This document shows positions 1 to 8,818 of a stretch of DNA of 64,000 nucleotides, piece after piece. Position 1 is the first letter of the stretch; the number at the start of each line of letters is the position of its first letter. Below the pieces are notes generated by a model. The model made no database searches. It worked only from the letters and a program-made list of their open reading frames with translations, and was not told the origin of the DNA. Source of the DNA: Methyloceanibacter sp. wino2 (GTDB lineage Bacteria; Pseudomonadota; Alphaproteobacteria; Rhizobiales; Methyloligellaceae); NCBI RefSeq assembly GCF_003071365.1, contig NZ_CP028960.1, forward strand, positions 2,648,501 to 2,712,500, written 5' to 3'. A program made the translations under genes and the position numbers.

Positions 1-54
1 TGCATCCGGTCTCCCACAGCCCATTTCCGTGGAGTTGATGTTAGGGAGACGTCA

Positions 55-1527
55 ATGGATATCGAAACCTATGTAGATGACCCGCAACGCCAGGAGCTGG
101 TCAAAGAAGTTCGGAAGAAGATCGACGAACTTGGAATTGAGTATCTGTACCTGCAGTTCGTGTCGATCACGGGCCGCATCATGGGCAAGGGCATCCCGGC
201 CGATCACTGGGAGAGCGTTGCGAAGAAGGGCTTCCAGCTCGTTTACGGCGCGACGGTCAATCTGTTCCTCAACAGGCATGGCGAATATTTCGGCTACGGT
301 CCCGAGGCCGCCGAGCTCGTCGGCATCCCCGACCCGGAAACCTTCATGCAGCTGCCGTGGGACAAACGCGTTGCGCGCATGTACTGCACGCTGTTCCGGA
401 ACCGCGAGGAAAAAGAGAATCCGGGCGGCTTCCTGACCGCAGATTGCCGCGGCAACCTTCGCCGTCTCCATCAGGACTTCCAGAAGAAGCACAACGGCCT
501 GCAGCTCCGCGTCGGTACCGAGCCGGAGATGATGTGGCTGAAGAAGGACGAGGACGGCAAGCCGAACGGCGGCTACTCCGAGCCCTACTGCTATCACATT
601 GATCAGTTCGAGAGCCTCCGTCCCGTCTACATGAAGGTGATGGAGTATTCCCGCAGGATGGGTCTCGACATGATCCAGGGCGACCACGAAGACGCGCCAG
701 GTCAGCTCGAGCTGAACTGGATGTACGACGATGTGCTGCGGAACGCAGACCGACTGACCACCTACCGTCAGATCTGTGCGCAGGTCGCGCGCGAGTTCAA
801 CATCATCGCCTGCTTCATGACCAAGCCCTTCATGGGCGTGTCGGCGAGCGGCTGTCACCACAACATGTCGCTGTGGCGCGGCGGTGAGGATGTGTTCCGT
901 CGGACCGGAAACGACCCCGACGACCTGCCGGGCATGCGTGAGAACTACATGTACGTCTCGGGCGGCGACAACACGTTCATGCCCGACGGCGACGACCCGC
1001 AAATGCCTGGCAAGGCGGGGCTCGCGGCTATCGGCGGCATCGTGCATCACCTGCGCGCGTTGACCGCGGTCGGCTCCTCGACGGTGAACTCTTATCGCCG
1101 TCTCTGGGACACCGGCTTCTGGGCGCCGATCTTCGCCGACTGGGGCTTCCAGAACCGCACCACGGGCCTGCGCGTTTCGGCGCCTGGCCGGTTCGAATAC
1201 CGCTCCGTGGACTCGATGGTGAACCCTTATCTGATGGGGTCCACGATCCTGGCGGCCGCCGACGACGGCATCGACAACAATCTCGATCCGGGTCAGCCCG
1301 AGGAGCGGAACATCTACGAAGCCATCGCGGCCGGCAAGGACGTGAAGCGGCTGCCGATGAATCTCGGCGAGGCGCTCCAGGCTTTGGAGGACGACGAGGT
1401 CGTGCAGCGTGGCATGCCCGGCGAAATGTACCGTCTCTACAGCGAATACAAACGGGACGAGTGGGAGCGTTTCAACCACACCGTCACCGAATGGGATGTG
1501 GAGACCTACCTCAACTGCCTGCCATAG
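55..1527 (+). CDS. gmaS: Gamma-glutamylmethylamide synthetase / type III glutamine synthetase-like ligase
   Basis: This 490-aa cytoplasmic ligase belongs to the glutamine synthetase superfamily. The N-terminal beta-grasp part is followed by a catalytic part with GTEPEMMW (residues 154-161), HEDAPGQLELNW (211-222) and GCHHNMSLW (266-274), the glutamate- and ATP-binding elements of the family. GmaS makes gamma-glutamylmethylamide from methylamine, glutamate and ATP; its close relatives (GlnT) are annotated as type III glutamine synthetases. Sequence alone does not separate the two, but the directly following mgsABC-like genes favour the methylamine role. The ATG at 55 has a GGGAG ribosome binding site. 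It is the first gene of an operon running to 6970; its promoter lies before the window. Confidence 0.85.
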   Translation: MDIETYVDDPQRQELVKEVRKKIDELGIEYLYLQFVSITGRIMGKGIPADHWESVAKKGFQLVYGATVNLFLNRHGEYFGYGPEAAELVGIPDPETFMQLPWDKRVARMYCTLFRNREEKENPGGFLTADCRGNLRRLHQDFQKKHNGLQLRVGTEPEMMWLKKDEDGKPNGGYSEPYCYHIDQFESLRPVYMKVMEYSRRMGLDMIQGDHEDAPGQLELNWMYDDVLRNADRLTTYRQICAQVAREFNIIACFMTKPFMGVSASGCHHNMSLWRGGEDVFRRTGNDPDDLPGMRENYMYVSGGDNTFMPDGDDPQMPGKAGLAAIGGIVHHLRALTAVGSSTVNSYRRLWDTGFWAPIFADWGFQNRTTGLRVSAPGRFEYRSVDSMVNPYLMGSTILAAADDGIDNNLDPGQPEERNIYEAIAAGKDVKRLPMNLGEALQALEDDEVVQRGMPGEMYRLYSEYKRDEWERFNHTVTEWDVETYLNCLP

Positions 1528-1547
1528 CAGCTGAACAACGAGTTGAA

Positions 1548-1572
1548 CGCGTCGCGCACTTTGCGCGGCGCG
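1548..1572 (+). other. Intercistronic hairpin between gmaS and mgsA
   Basis: Two 11-base arms (1548-1558 and 1562-1572) pair with one G-T wobble around a 3-base loop. No T-run follows, so it is not a classical terminator. It could stabilise the gmaS message or reduce read-through into mgsA, giving more ligase than the downstream synthase. The role is inferred. Confidence 0.5.
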
Positions 1573-1598
1573 CTTGGTGAAACGGAGGAACAAAAACA

Positions 1599-2534
1599 AT
1601 GTGCGGGATTGCTGGTGTCATTCATCGCGGTAAAGCGGTGGGCGTCGGTCAAGAGATGACCGCGATGCTCCAAAGTCTGAAGCATCGTGGGCCCGACTCG
1701 ACTGGGTTTGCCGTTTACGGCGTGACGAAGCCTGACGAGTACGTCATGCGCTTAAAGCTCGCCGAAGCTGAGGACTTCGAGACGGATTACAACATCCGTG
1801 ACAAGATCCGCGACCGTCAGGCCCTTGTCGACAATCGGCTGGCCGAACTCGGTGCGCAGACGATCGAAGTCGAGCAGCCGACGCCTTATGCGTTTCGTTA
1901 TCGCCTGCGCTTTTCGGGCGACACGAAGCAGCTGGCCTCGGACCTGGAGCATATCGACGGCGGCGAAGTCCTGTCTTTCGGTAACTCCCTTGAGCTGATC
2001 AAGGATCTGGGTGACGCCACGGTCGTGTCCCAGCAGTACGGCCTTGCTGATTTCCAGGGTACGCACGGCATCGGGCATACGCGTATGGCCACGGAATCGG
2101 ACGTCGATATCCGTTCGGCGCATCCCTACTGGGCCTATCCCTACAACGACATCAGTGTCGTACATAACGGTCAGATCACGAACTACTGGATCATGCGCCG
2201 TGAAATGGAGCGGCTTGGTCATCGCTTCATGTCGAACTGCGACTCTGAACTGCTGGCGGTTTACACGGCCAACAATCTGGAGCAGGGCGCGACGCTCGAG
2301 GACTCCCTGAAGGCGTCGATCAAGGAGATCGACGGCGTCTTCACCTACATCGTCGCCACGGACAAAGAGCTTGGCATGGCCAAGGACACGATGGCCGCGA
2401 AGCCGATGGTTCTCTACGAAAGCGACGACATCGTTGCGCTCGCCTCGGAGGAAGTGGCCATCCGCGCCATCGTTCCCCGGGAAATCGATACGTCTGATCC
2501 CTATGATGAGGAGGTGCGGGTATGGCAACGCTAA
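1599..2534 (+). CDS. mgsA: N-methylglutamate synthase subunit A, class II glutamine amidotransferase domain
   Basis: The 311-aa protein starts MCGIAGVIHRG, so Cys2 becomes the N-terminal nucleophile of a class II (Ntn) amidotransferase. HRGPDSTGF (29-37), VVHNGQITNYW (about 187-197) and CDSELL (about 214) are the glutamine-site motifs also present in the GltB N-terminus and GlxB. In N-methylglutamate synthase this subunit takes gamma-glutamylmethylamide and releases methylamine into the complex. The GlxB-type alternative function cannot be excluded. It overlaps the next gene by 13 bases, so translation is probably coupled. A GGAGG site precedes the ATG. Confidence 0.82.
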   Translation: MCGIAGVIHRGKAVGVGQEMTAMLQSLKHRGPDSTGFAVYGVTKPDEYVMRLKLAEAEDFETDYNIRDKIRDRQALVDNRLAELGAQTIEVEQPTPYAFRYRLRFSGDTKQLASDLEHIDGGEVLSFGNSLELIKDLGDATVVSQQYGLADFQGTHGIGHTRMATESDVDIRSAHPYWAYPYNDISVVHNGQITNYWIMRREMERLGHRFMSNCDSELLAVYTANNLEQGATLEDSLKASIKEIDGVFTYIVATDKELGMAKDTMAAKPMVLYESDDIVALASEEVAIRAIVPREIDTSDPYDEEVRVWQR

Positions 2535-3394
2535 CCCAAGCTGCGCCGTCTGAGCAGGAACGCAAGTCCCATGAAATGGGCATGCACACAGAGCAGCTCA
2601 CCGGTCGTTCGCAGCAGGTTTTCTTCGATATTGATCTCAACGAGGCCCATCACGGCTTCAGTCTGCCCGATGCGTTCGACGTGGACTTCAACAAGCGCGG
2701 TGAGATCGATGCGTCCAATATGGATGCGAAGCATGTCAACGCCCGTATCCGTGAGATGATGAGCGAGGGCTACGGGACGATCGTTCTGAAGAATCCCGCT
2801 GCCAAGCATTCCTTGGCGGTCGGTATTCTCAACCGTCTCAATCTCATCATCGAAGGCTCGCTCGGCTATTTCGGCTGCGGCCTGGTGGACGGACCGAATA
2901 TCCGCATCAACGGCCGCGTTGGCTGGTCCTGCGGCGAAAACATGATGAGCGGCACCATTCTCATCGAGAAGAACGCGGGTTCGCAGTTCGGCGCCGCGCT
3001 GCGCGGTGGCGACCTCGTCTGCAAAGGCGATGTCGGTTCGCGCACGGGCATCGACATGAAGGGCGGCAACATCATCGTCGGTGGCGACACCGGTTCGTTC
3101 ACCGGCTTCATGATGCAGCGCGGCCGCATGGTGATCTGTGGCAATGCCGGCAAGAACCTCGGCGACTCCATGTACGACGGAACCATCTTCCTGGGTGGGG
3201 AACCGAGAAGCCTTGGCGTTGACGCCGTCTGGAGCGACATGACCGATCTCGATCGGGAGTGGCTCGAAAGAAAACTCACGAAGTACGACGTGATGCCGAA
3301 AGGCGGCATCGGATCGTTCCGCAAAATCGTCGCCGGTAAGCAGCTCTGGAACTACGACAATCTAGAGCCGACCGAGAAGAAACTGGTTCTGTAA
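2522..3394 (+). CDS. mgsB: N-methylglutamate synthase subunit B, GXGXG beta-helix domain
   Basis: This 290-aa protein corresponds to the GXGXG (C-terminal beta-helix) domain of glutamate synthase as a separate polypeptide, like GlxC/MgsB. Regularly spaced glycines are visible, for example GGNIIVGGDTGSFTGF and GNAGKNLGDSMYDG in residues 180-225. It should form the structural bridge between the amidotransferase and FMN subunits. The ATG at 2522 lies inside the end of mgsA and is preceded by GAGGAGGTG, which supports this start over the internal ATG at 2571. The N-terminal 45 residues are probably a flexible extension. Confidence 0.82.
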   Translation: MATLTQAAPSEQERKSHEMGMHTEQLTGRSQQVFFDIDLNEAHHGFSLPDAFDVDFNKRGEIDASNMDAKHVNARIREMMSEGYGTIVLKNPAAKHSLAVGILNRLNLIIEGSLGYFGCGLVDGPNIRINGRVGWSCGENMMSGTILIEKNAGSQFGAALRGGDLVCKGDVGSRTGIDMKGGNIIVGGDTGSFTGFMMQRGRMVICGNAGKNLGDSMYDGTIFLGGEPRSLGVDAVWSDMTDLDREWLERKLTKYDVMPKGGIGSFRKIVAGKQLWNYDNLEPTEKKLVL

Positions 3395-3409
3395 GGGGAG
3401 CTTGCTGAG

Positions 3410-4789
3410 ATGGCAAAGGATAAGAAGCAGAAGGCGAACGGCGCGAAAGAGCCCGCCGAGCAAAGCCGGTTTCTGCTGGGTAAGAGTCAGATCTTCACAC
3501 CGGAGGTCATGAACGACATCCACGTGAAGGCAGAGTTGGGCCGCTACCGTATGCGCGGCTTCTCGCTCTTCAAGAAGATCCCGCACTGGGATGACCTCAC
3601 CTTCCTGCCGGGTACGCTGACGCGTTTCGTCATCGAAGGGTATCGTGAGAAGTGCGATACCAAGACGGTGATCGGGCCGCAGGCGAAACGCCCGCTGCAG
3701 TTGGATATTCCGGTCTACGTGACGGGCATGAGCTTTGGTGCGCTGTCCTACGAGGCGAAGATCGCGCTGGCGCGCGGCGCCACGATGGCGGGTACGGCAA
3801 CATGCTCGGGCGAGGGCGGTATGATCCCCGACGAGCGCCGCTATTCGTCCAAGTGGCTCTACCAGTGCATCCAGTCGCGCTACGGCTTCAATCCGCATCA
3901 TCTGCGGCTGGCCGACTGCTGCGAGTTCTTTATCGGACAGGGCTGTAAGGTCGGCCTCGGCGGCCACTTGATGGGCCAGAAGGTGACCGACCAGGTCGCC
4001 GAGATGCGCTCCTTGCCCGCCGGTATCGATCAGCGGTCGCCGGCACGGCATCCCGATTGGCTGGGTCCGGACGATCTGGCGCTGAAGATCGAGGAAATTC
4101 GTGAAGCGACCAACTGGGAAATTCCGATTCAGCTGAAGCTCGGCGCCGCGCGTGTCTACGACGACGTGCGCATGGCCGTGAAGTGCGGTCCGGACTCCAT
4201 CTATATCGACGGCATGGAAGGCTCGACGGGTGCCGGTCCGCACATCGCGACGGAAGACACGGGCGTGCCCGGTATCGCCGCGATCCGTCAGGCACGCCGG
4301 GCCATCGATGAGCTCGGCATGCGTGGCAAGGTCAGCCTTGTCTATGCGGGCGGCATCCGTAACGGCGGCGACGTCGCCAAGGCGCTTGCACTTGGTGCGG
4401 ACGCGATTGCCATCGGCCACTCGGTCATGATGGCGCTCAACTGCAACAAGGAAATTCCGGAATCGGATTTCGAGGCCGAGATGGGCGTACCTGCCGGCCG
4501 TTGCTACCACTGCCACACGGGCCGCTGCCCGGTGGGCGTGGCGACGCAGGATCCGGAGCTGCGTAAGCGGCTCGATCCGGAAGAGGCGGCGGAGCGGGTC
4601 TACAACTTCCTGCACACGCTGACCTTGGAAGCGCAGCTTCTGGCCCGCGCGTGCGGCAAGACCGACATCCACAGCCTGGAGCCGGAAGACCTTGCGGCGC
4701 TGACAATGGAAGCCTCCGCCATGGCCCAGGTGCCGCTGGCGGGTACCGACATGACTGTCGGTGTCGAGAACTATCACAAGCTGGGGTGA
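3410..4789 (+). CDS. mgsC: N-methylglutamate synthase subunit C, FMN/Fe-S glutamate synthase-like
   Basis: The 459-aa protein is the FMN-binding TIM-barrel domain of glutamate synthase encoded alone. TGMSFGALSYEAK and GMEGSTGAGP are FMN and substrate-site elements, and CYHCHTGRCPVGVATQ (about 365-380) is the Cys cluster for a 3Fe-4S centre. With MgsA and MgsB it would produce N-methylglutamate. The N-terminus is Lys-rich and soluble. GGGGAG lies before the ATG and the gene follows mgsB by 15 bases. The glxD naming used in rhizobia is an alternative for the same family. Confidence 0.85.
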   Translation: MAKDKKQKANGAKEPAEQSRFLLGKSQIFTPEVMNDIHVKAELGRYRMRGFSLFKKIPHWDDLTFLPGTLTRFVIEGYREKCDTKTVIGPQAKRPLQLDIPVYVTGMSFGALSYEAKIALARGATMAGTATCSGEGGMIPDERRYSSKWLYQCIQSRYGFNPHHLRLADCCEFFIGQGCKVGLGGHLMGQKVTDQVAEMRSLPAGIDQRSPARHPDWLGPDDLALKIEEIREATNWEIPIQLKLGAARVYDDVRMAVKCGPDSIYIDGMEGSTGAGPHIATEDTGVPGIAAIRQARRAIDELGMRGKVSLVYAGGIRNGGDVAKALALGADAIAIGHSVMMALNCNKEIPESDFEAEMGVPAGRCYHCHTGRCPVGVATQDPELRKRLDPEEAAERVYNFLHTLTLEAQLLARACGKTDIHSLEPEDLAALTMEASAMAQVPLAGTDMTVGVENYHKLG

Positions 4790-4797
4790 GGAAGACG

Positions 4798-5196
4798 ATG
4801 TCCAAGAAAGATCAGAACGACGTCGATAAGTACTTGAAGGACTCCGCCGGTCTCGACACCGAGCGCGAGAAGGTCATCGGTCAGCACATCGGCTACCGCT
4901 ACGACGTGAACCTGTTGCCCGACTACGACAGGATCACGCCGTTCCTCAAAGAGTACATGGAGTTCATGGGTTGGGACGACCTCAACTGGTTGGAGGACGT
5001 CCACATGGGCTACGAGGAAGGCCAGCCCGCGATCTTCGATCGCAACATCAATGGCTGGGTCCGTATTCCGAAGTCAATGGCGCTTCCGAACAATCAGCAG
5101 GACCGGGACATGATCGCCCGCGAACTGCTGATCCGCTTCCAGACTTCGCCGAACCATCCGCTTCACGACCTGAACAAGGCTTACCGCAAGTTCTAA
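4798..5196 (+). CDS. Uncharacterised 132-aa protein of the methylamine operon
   Basis: I do not recognise this family. The chosen ATG lies 8 bases after the mgsC stop with GTGAGGAAGACG before it; a longer open frame from 4651 would overlap mgsC heavily and is rejected. The product is acidic and soluble, with no signal peptide, membrane segment or Cys cluster. It starts MSKKDQNDVDKYLKD and is rich in Asp, Tyr and Trp in the middle (MGWDDLNWLEDVHMGYEEG). Its place between mgsC and a permease, on the same strand with tight spacing, suggests an accessory or regulatory subunit of the synthase. That is inference from context only. Confidence 0.75.
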   Translation: MSKKDQNDVDKYLKDSAGLDTEREKVIGQHIGYRYDVNLLPDYDRITPFLKEYMEFMGWDDLNWLEDVHMGYEEGQPAIFDRNINGWVRIPKSMALPNNQQDRDMIARELLIRFQTSPNHPLHDLNKAYRKF

Positions 5197-5208
5197 CGAA
5201 CTTGCGGT
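5183..5208 (+). other. Hairpin with the stop codon in its loop
   Basis: An 11-base perfect stem (5183-5193 with 5198-5208) closes a TAAC tetraloop, and the TAA at 5194-5196 is the stop codon of the preceding gene. A ribosome would open the stem only while finishing translation. There is no T-run after it. It may protect the upstream message 3' end or modulate read-through to the permease gene. Confidence 0.6.
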
Positions 5209-5362
5209 TCGCCGCGTCGAAGAAACCAGAGTCAATCAACAGAGGAGGTGTGTCCGCAGTTACGACTGAACAATGCAAACGCAAAACGCCCGAGCACAAA
5301 AAAAACAGCGAGGGCGACATCAGAGCCGCCTCGTGCGGCCGATTCCTTGAGGGAGGAACAAA

Positions 5363-6970
5363 ATGTCAGATGCAACCACGGCTTCCGCTGCCGGAAGCCC
5401 GGGCACGGAGTCTACGCTCCATCGTGTGATTGGTTGGAAGGATGCATTCTGGGTCGCTAGTGGCGTCCCGGCGCTTGTGCTCTTTTCAATCGGCGGCATC
5501 GCCGCCACTGTCGGAACACCGTCCGTTCTTGTTTGGACGGTTTCGGTTCTGTTCGGATTCATTCAGGCTTTCACCTATGCGGAAATTGCAGGCCTCTTCC
5601 CGACCAAGTCGGGTGGGGCGTCGGTCTATGGTGCTGCCGCTTGGGTTCGATACAGCCGGTTGATTGCGCCGCTTTCGGTCTGGTGCAACTGGTTGGCTTG
5701 GACTCCGGTGCTGGCGATCGGTTGCGGCATCGCGGCCGGTTACATTCTGACGGCACTGTTCCCCGCGGACTCGGCGATCCGGGCCTGGGAGATTCAGTTC
5801 ATGGATCTGTCCTTCTTCAAGGAGGGGCTCAGCCTTCGCGTCGATGCGACGTTCTTCATCGGGGCGCTCCTGATGTTGATCTCGTTTGCGATTCAGCATC
5901 GGGGCATTCTGTCGACCGCCAAGGTGCAGACCATCGTGGGTGCATCTGTCCTGATCCCGCTTCTGATCATCGGTATCGTGCCGCTGATCACGGGCGATGT
6001 GGCGATGGAGGCGTTCAAGCCGTTCGCGCCCGGCACGGACCCGGCAACGGCGGCTTGGGACAAGGCAGGCTGGACATTGTTCTTCGGCGGACTCTTCATC
6101 GCCGCCTGGTCCGCCTATGCGTTCGAAACGGCTATCTGCTATACGAGCGAGTTTCGCGATCCGGCTACGGACACCTACAAGGCGATCCTCTATTCGGGGC
6201 TTCTGTGTATTGCCGTGTACGTGCTGGTGCCGCTGTCGTTCCAGGGCGCGCTCGGTCTTGCCGGGGTTATCGCTCCGGGCATCGTCGATGGTTCGGGCGT
6301 TGCCCAGGCCATGGCCGGCATGGTCGGTGGCGGTGCCTTCATCACGAATCTGCTCGTGGTGATGCTGTTGCTGGCTTTGATGCTCGCCATTACGACGGCC
6401 ATGGCCGGCAGCTCGCGGACGCTCTACCAAGGCTCCGTGGACGGATGGCTTCCGCGCTACCTCAGCCGCGTTAACAAGCACGGTGCGCCAACGAGCGGTA
6501 TGGGAACGGATCTCGCCTTCAATCTAATCCTGCTCCTCATGTCCGATTATCTGTTCGTGCTGGCGGTCTCGAACGTCTGCTACATCGTGTTCAACTTCTT
6601 GAACCTGAACGCAGGCTGGATCCACCGGATCGACAATGCGCATGTTAAGCGCCCGTGGAAGGCGCCGACCTTCCTCATGGGCATCGGCGTGGTGCTGGCC
6701 TTCGTCAACGCGTTCCTCTTGGGCGCGGGCGCGGAGGTTTGGGGATCGGGCACCTTGGTCGCCGGCGCAATCGCCATCGGCCTCGTCATCCCGGTCTTTA
6801 TTTTCCGGCACTACATCCAAGACAAGGGACAGTTTCCGCCTCAGATGCTGTCGGATTTGTCAGTAGACGGAAAGACGATCTCGCAGGCGAAGGCAGGGGC
6901 ATTGCCCTACATCGCCTTGGTTGGCGGCGTCCTGTCGGCCGGTATCGGTTACGTGATTTTCTGGACGTAA
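5363..6970 (+). CDS. APC-superfamily amino acid permease
   Basis: The 535-aa protein has about 12 hydrophobic segments and the APC-family glycine-rich first helices (WVASGVPALVLFSIGGIAA; YAEIAGLFPTKSGGASVYGA). The AEI..FP..GG pattern is typical of amino acid/polyamine/organocation permeases. A soluble 25-residue N-terminus precedes helix 1. GAGGGAGGAAC lies before the ATG. As the last gene of the operon it could carry glutamate, gamma-glutamylmethylamide or another amino compound; the substrate cannot be read from sequence. It follows the unknown gene after a 166-base gap with no clear promoter, and is followed by a terminator. Confidence 0.8.
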   Translation: MSDATTASAAGSPGTESTLHRVIGWKDAFWVASGVPALVLFSIGGIAATVGTPSVLVWTVSVLFGFIQAFTYAEIAGLFPTKSGGASVYGAAAWVRYSRLIAPLSVWCNWLAWTPVLAIGCGIAAGYILTALFPADSAIRAWEIQFMDLSFFKEGLSLRVDATFFIGALLMLISFAIQHRGILSTAKVQTIVGASVLIPLLIIGIVPLITGDVAMEAFKPFAPGTDPATAAWDKAGWTLFFGGLFIAAWSAYAFETAICYTSEFRDPATDTYKAILYSGLLCIAVYVLVPLSFQGALGLAGVIAPGIVDGSGVAQAMAGMVGGGAFITNLLVVMLLLALMLAITTAMAGSSRTLYQGSVDGWLPRYLSRVNKHGAPTSGMGTDLAFNLILLLMSDYLFVLAVSNVCYIVFNFLNLNAGWIHRIDNAHVKRPWKAPTFLMGIGVVLAFVNAFLLGAGAEVWGSGTLVAGAIAIGLVIPVFIFRHYIQDKGQFPPQMLSDLSVDGKTISQAKAGALPYIALVGGVLSAGIGYVIFWT

Positions 6971-6991
6971 CGCGTACCTAGACAACACAGG

Positions 6992-7015
6992 AAGGCGCCG
7001 TCGCGGCGCCTTTCT
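6992..7015 (+). terminator. Rho-independent terminator of the gmaS-mgs-permease operon
   Basis: A perfect 9-base stem (6992-7000 with 7004-7012) with a TCG loop is followed by a short T-rich stretch. It lies 22 bases after the permease stop. Confidence 0.8.
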
Positions 7016-7432
7016 CAAGCGATGGCCGAGATCCTGAGATATGGGTCTCGGCCACTTTTGATTCTGCTGCAATGAAGGGTGTCTTGCCCGCTGTGCGACC
7101 CGGGACGTGGACCTAATTTCTGGCGCAGATCCGGGCTTTTCACATCAGGAAACTAGGTGTTTTCCCAGGGCCAAATTGTCCCTGGGAGCAGCGCCACGAC
7201 GCGGCAATGTTTCCTGTTGGTAAAAAAATTTGCACATAATTGACGGAGCCGTTGGCGGCGCTTAGCATGCCAGATTAATCGGTGTGTTCCCCAAGTATAA
7301 CCTGGGGCAGGTCCGATGGATTTCGAAGGAGGTGTGCTAGCGACCAACTTACCAACATAACGTCCAACCAACATGGCAAAGGGACAGATCTAAATATAAG
7401 TCCCGCCACTGAACCCTAGGGGGGTTACAAAT
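7013..7432 (+). other. Intergenic leader upstream of the Amt gene
   Basis: No gene was seen in this stretch. It holds an inverted repeat CCCAGGG/CCCTGGG (7164-7170 and 7180-7186, 9-base spacer). An A-rich element TTGGTA...TTTGCA (7216-7232) resembles a sigma-54 promoter but is one base too long between GG and GC. A small stem AACCC/GGGTT (7412-7416 and 7422-7426) overlaps the Amt ribosome binding site and could limit its access. The leader is long, so regulation upstream of Amt is likely. Confidence 0.45.
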
Positions 7433-8785
7433 ATGGGCAATAACTTAGACGCGCTGACAACCGTCTTTACCGAGTTCTATTACTGGGTAACGGTTGTCTT
7501 CATGTTTCTTATTCACGTTGGGTTTTGCATGTACGAGGTCGGCGTCAGCCGGCGGCGCAATCATATGCATACCCTCATGAAGAACACGATGCTGATCCCG
7601 TTGGTGACCATCACGTTCTTCTTCTTCGGCTGGTGGATTTATTGGGCGTTCCCCAACGGGCCGTTCATCACCGGCGGACTCGACACGGAGACGGCGGCCG
7701 CGAATTTGCCCACCTCTCCGACGATGGCGACCGACCTTTCCGATCGTATTACCGGCGTGTTTTGGGCAGCTTTCCTCCTGTTCTCTTGGACAGCGGCCTC
7801 GATCGTTTCCGGGTCGGTGATTGAACGCATCCGTTCCGGTGCGTTCTGGATCATCGCGGTCATGATCGGTTCCGTAACCTGGATCATCGATGCGGCCTGG
7901 GGCTGGAGCGCCAATGGCTGGATGGTCAAGCTTCTCGGCTATCACGATGCGTATGCGTCCGGCGTCATCCACGCCATTGCCGGCGGTACCGCGCTCGGCG
8001 TTCTCGTCGTACTCGGGCCGAGACTCGGCCGCTTCCGGGCGGATGGCACGGCGCGGGACTTCGTACCGCATAATCCCTGGCTGGTGACGGTGGGTCTGTT
8101 CCTGATCTACACGGGCTTCTGGGGCTTCTATGCCGCTTGTAACGTTCCGATCATCTCGCCGGAAGGTATCGGCGGCCTGATCACCGGTGAGACGTGGACG
8201 GCGACGACCATCTATCTCACACCGACTACGCTTGGTGCGATCACCTTCAACTTCCTGATGTCTTTGTCGGGCGGTCTGATGGTGGCCTACCTCATCTCGA
8301 AAGGCGATCCGTTCTGGACGTATTCGGGTGGCCTTGCGGGCATCATCACGGCCTCGGCGGGCAACGATCTGTATCATCCGATCCAGGCGATGTTCATCGC
8401 AGGCATCGGTACGTTCATTGCCTACAAGATGCACTATTGGGTGGAGCGGACATTCAAGATCGACGACGCGGTCGGTGCGGTGGCCGTTCACGGCTACGCC
8501 GGCTTTGTCGGTCTTGTGATCGCAGGGTTCATGCTCTGGGGTTACCCGTCCTCGCCCTATGAAGGCTACGCGGCGATCAATCCGCTCGGTAACACGATCG
8601 GTGCGGTCATCATGTTCTTCGTTCTCGGCTTTGTTCCCGCCTGGATCGTTTCCAAGATCCTGAACGGGATGGGGCTCCTTCGGGTGCCGCGCGAAGTCGA
8701 ACTCATGGGTCTGGACTTCAAGACCCTGGCCGACGAAGAGCAGGCACGGGAAGACGTGCGCGCAGCCGAAAAGGCGCTCGTGTAA
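7433..8785 (+). CDS. amt: Ammonium/methylammonium transporter, Amt family
   Basis: The 450-aa inner-membrane protein has about 11 hydrophobic helices and the Amt architecture. GFCMYEVGVSRRRN followed by LMKN in helix 1-2 matches the G.A..E.G..R.KN...MKN form of bacterial Amt proteins. The two pore histidines are visible in SGVIHAIAGG (about 180) and AVHGYAG (about 353). It has no cleavable signal peptide and ends in a charged cytoplasmic tail. Methylammonium is a common Amt substrate, and location after the methylamine operon makes uptake of ammonium or methylamine the likely job. It is followed after 33 bases by a small membrane protein gene. Confidence 0.88.
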   Translation: MGNNLDALTTVFTEFYYWVTVVFMFLIHVGFCMYEVGVSRRRNHMHTLMKNTMLIPLVTITFFFFGWWIYWAFPNGPFITGGLDTETAAANLPTSPTMATDLSDRITGVFWAAFLLFSWTAASIVSGSVIERIRSGAFWIIAVMIGSVTWIIDAAWGWSANGWMVKLLGYHDAYASGVIHAIAGGTALGVLVVLGPRLGRFRADGTARDFVPHNPWLVTVGLFLIYTGFWGFYAACNVPIISPEGIGGLITGETWTATTIYLTPTTLGAITFNFLMSLSGGLMVAYLISKGDPFWTYSGGLAGIITASAGNDLYHPIQAMFIAGIGTFIAYKMHYWVERTFKIDDAVGAVAVHGYAGFVGLVIAGFMLWGYPSSPYEGYAAINPLGNTIGAVIMFFVLGFVPAWIVSKILNGMGLLRVPREVELMGLDFKTLADEEQAREDVRAAEKALV

Positions 8786-8818
8786 CGATGACGGCAAGAC
8801 ATAGAAAGGAAAACCATT

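Noticed and set aside
52-1599. 515-codon minus-strand frame opposite gmaS
   Set aside because: It is fully opposite a strongly conserved gene and its translation is Val/His/Arg-rich without domains, as usual for antisense frames in GC-rich DNA. Similar long shadows at 3362-4777, 18304-20283, 31949-34216, 47866-49977 and 53358-54968 were rejected for the same reason.
7216-7232. Possible sigma-54 promoter upstream of amt
   Set aside because: TTGGTA and TTTGCA are present, but GG and GC are 13 bases apart where the family needs 12, so it was not called.
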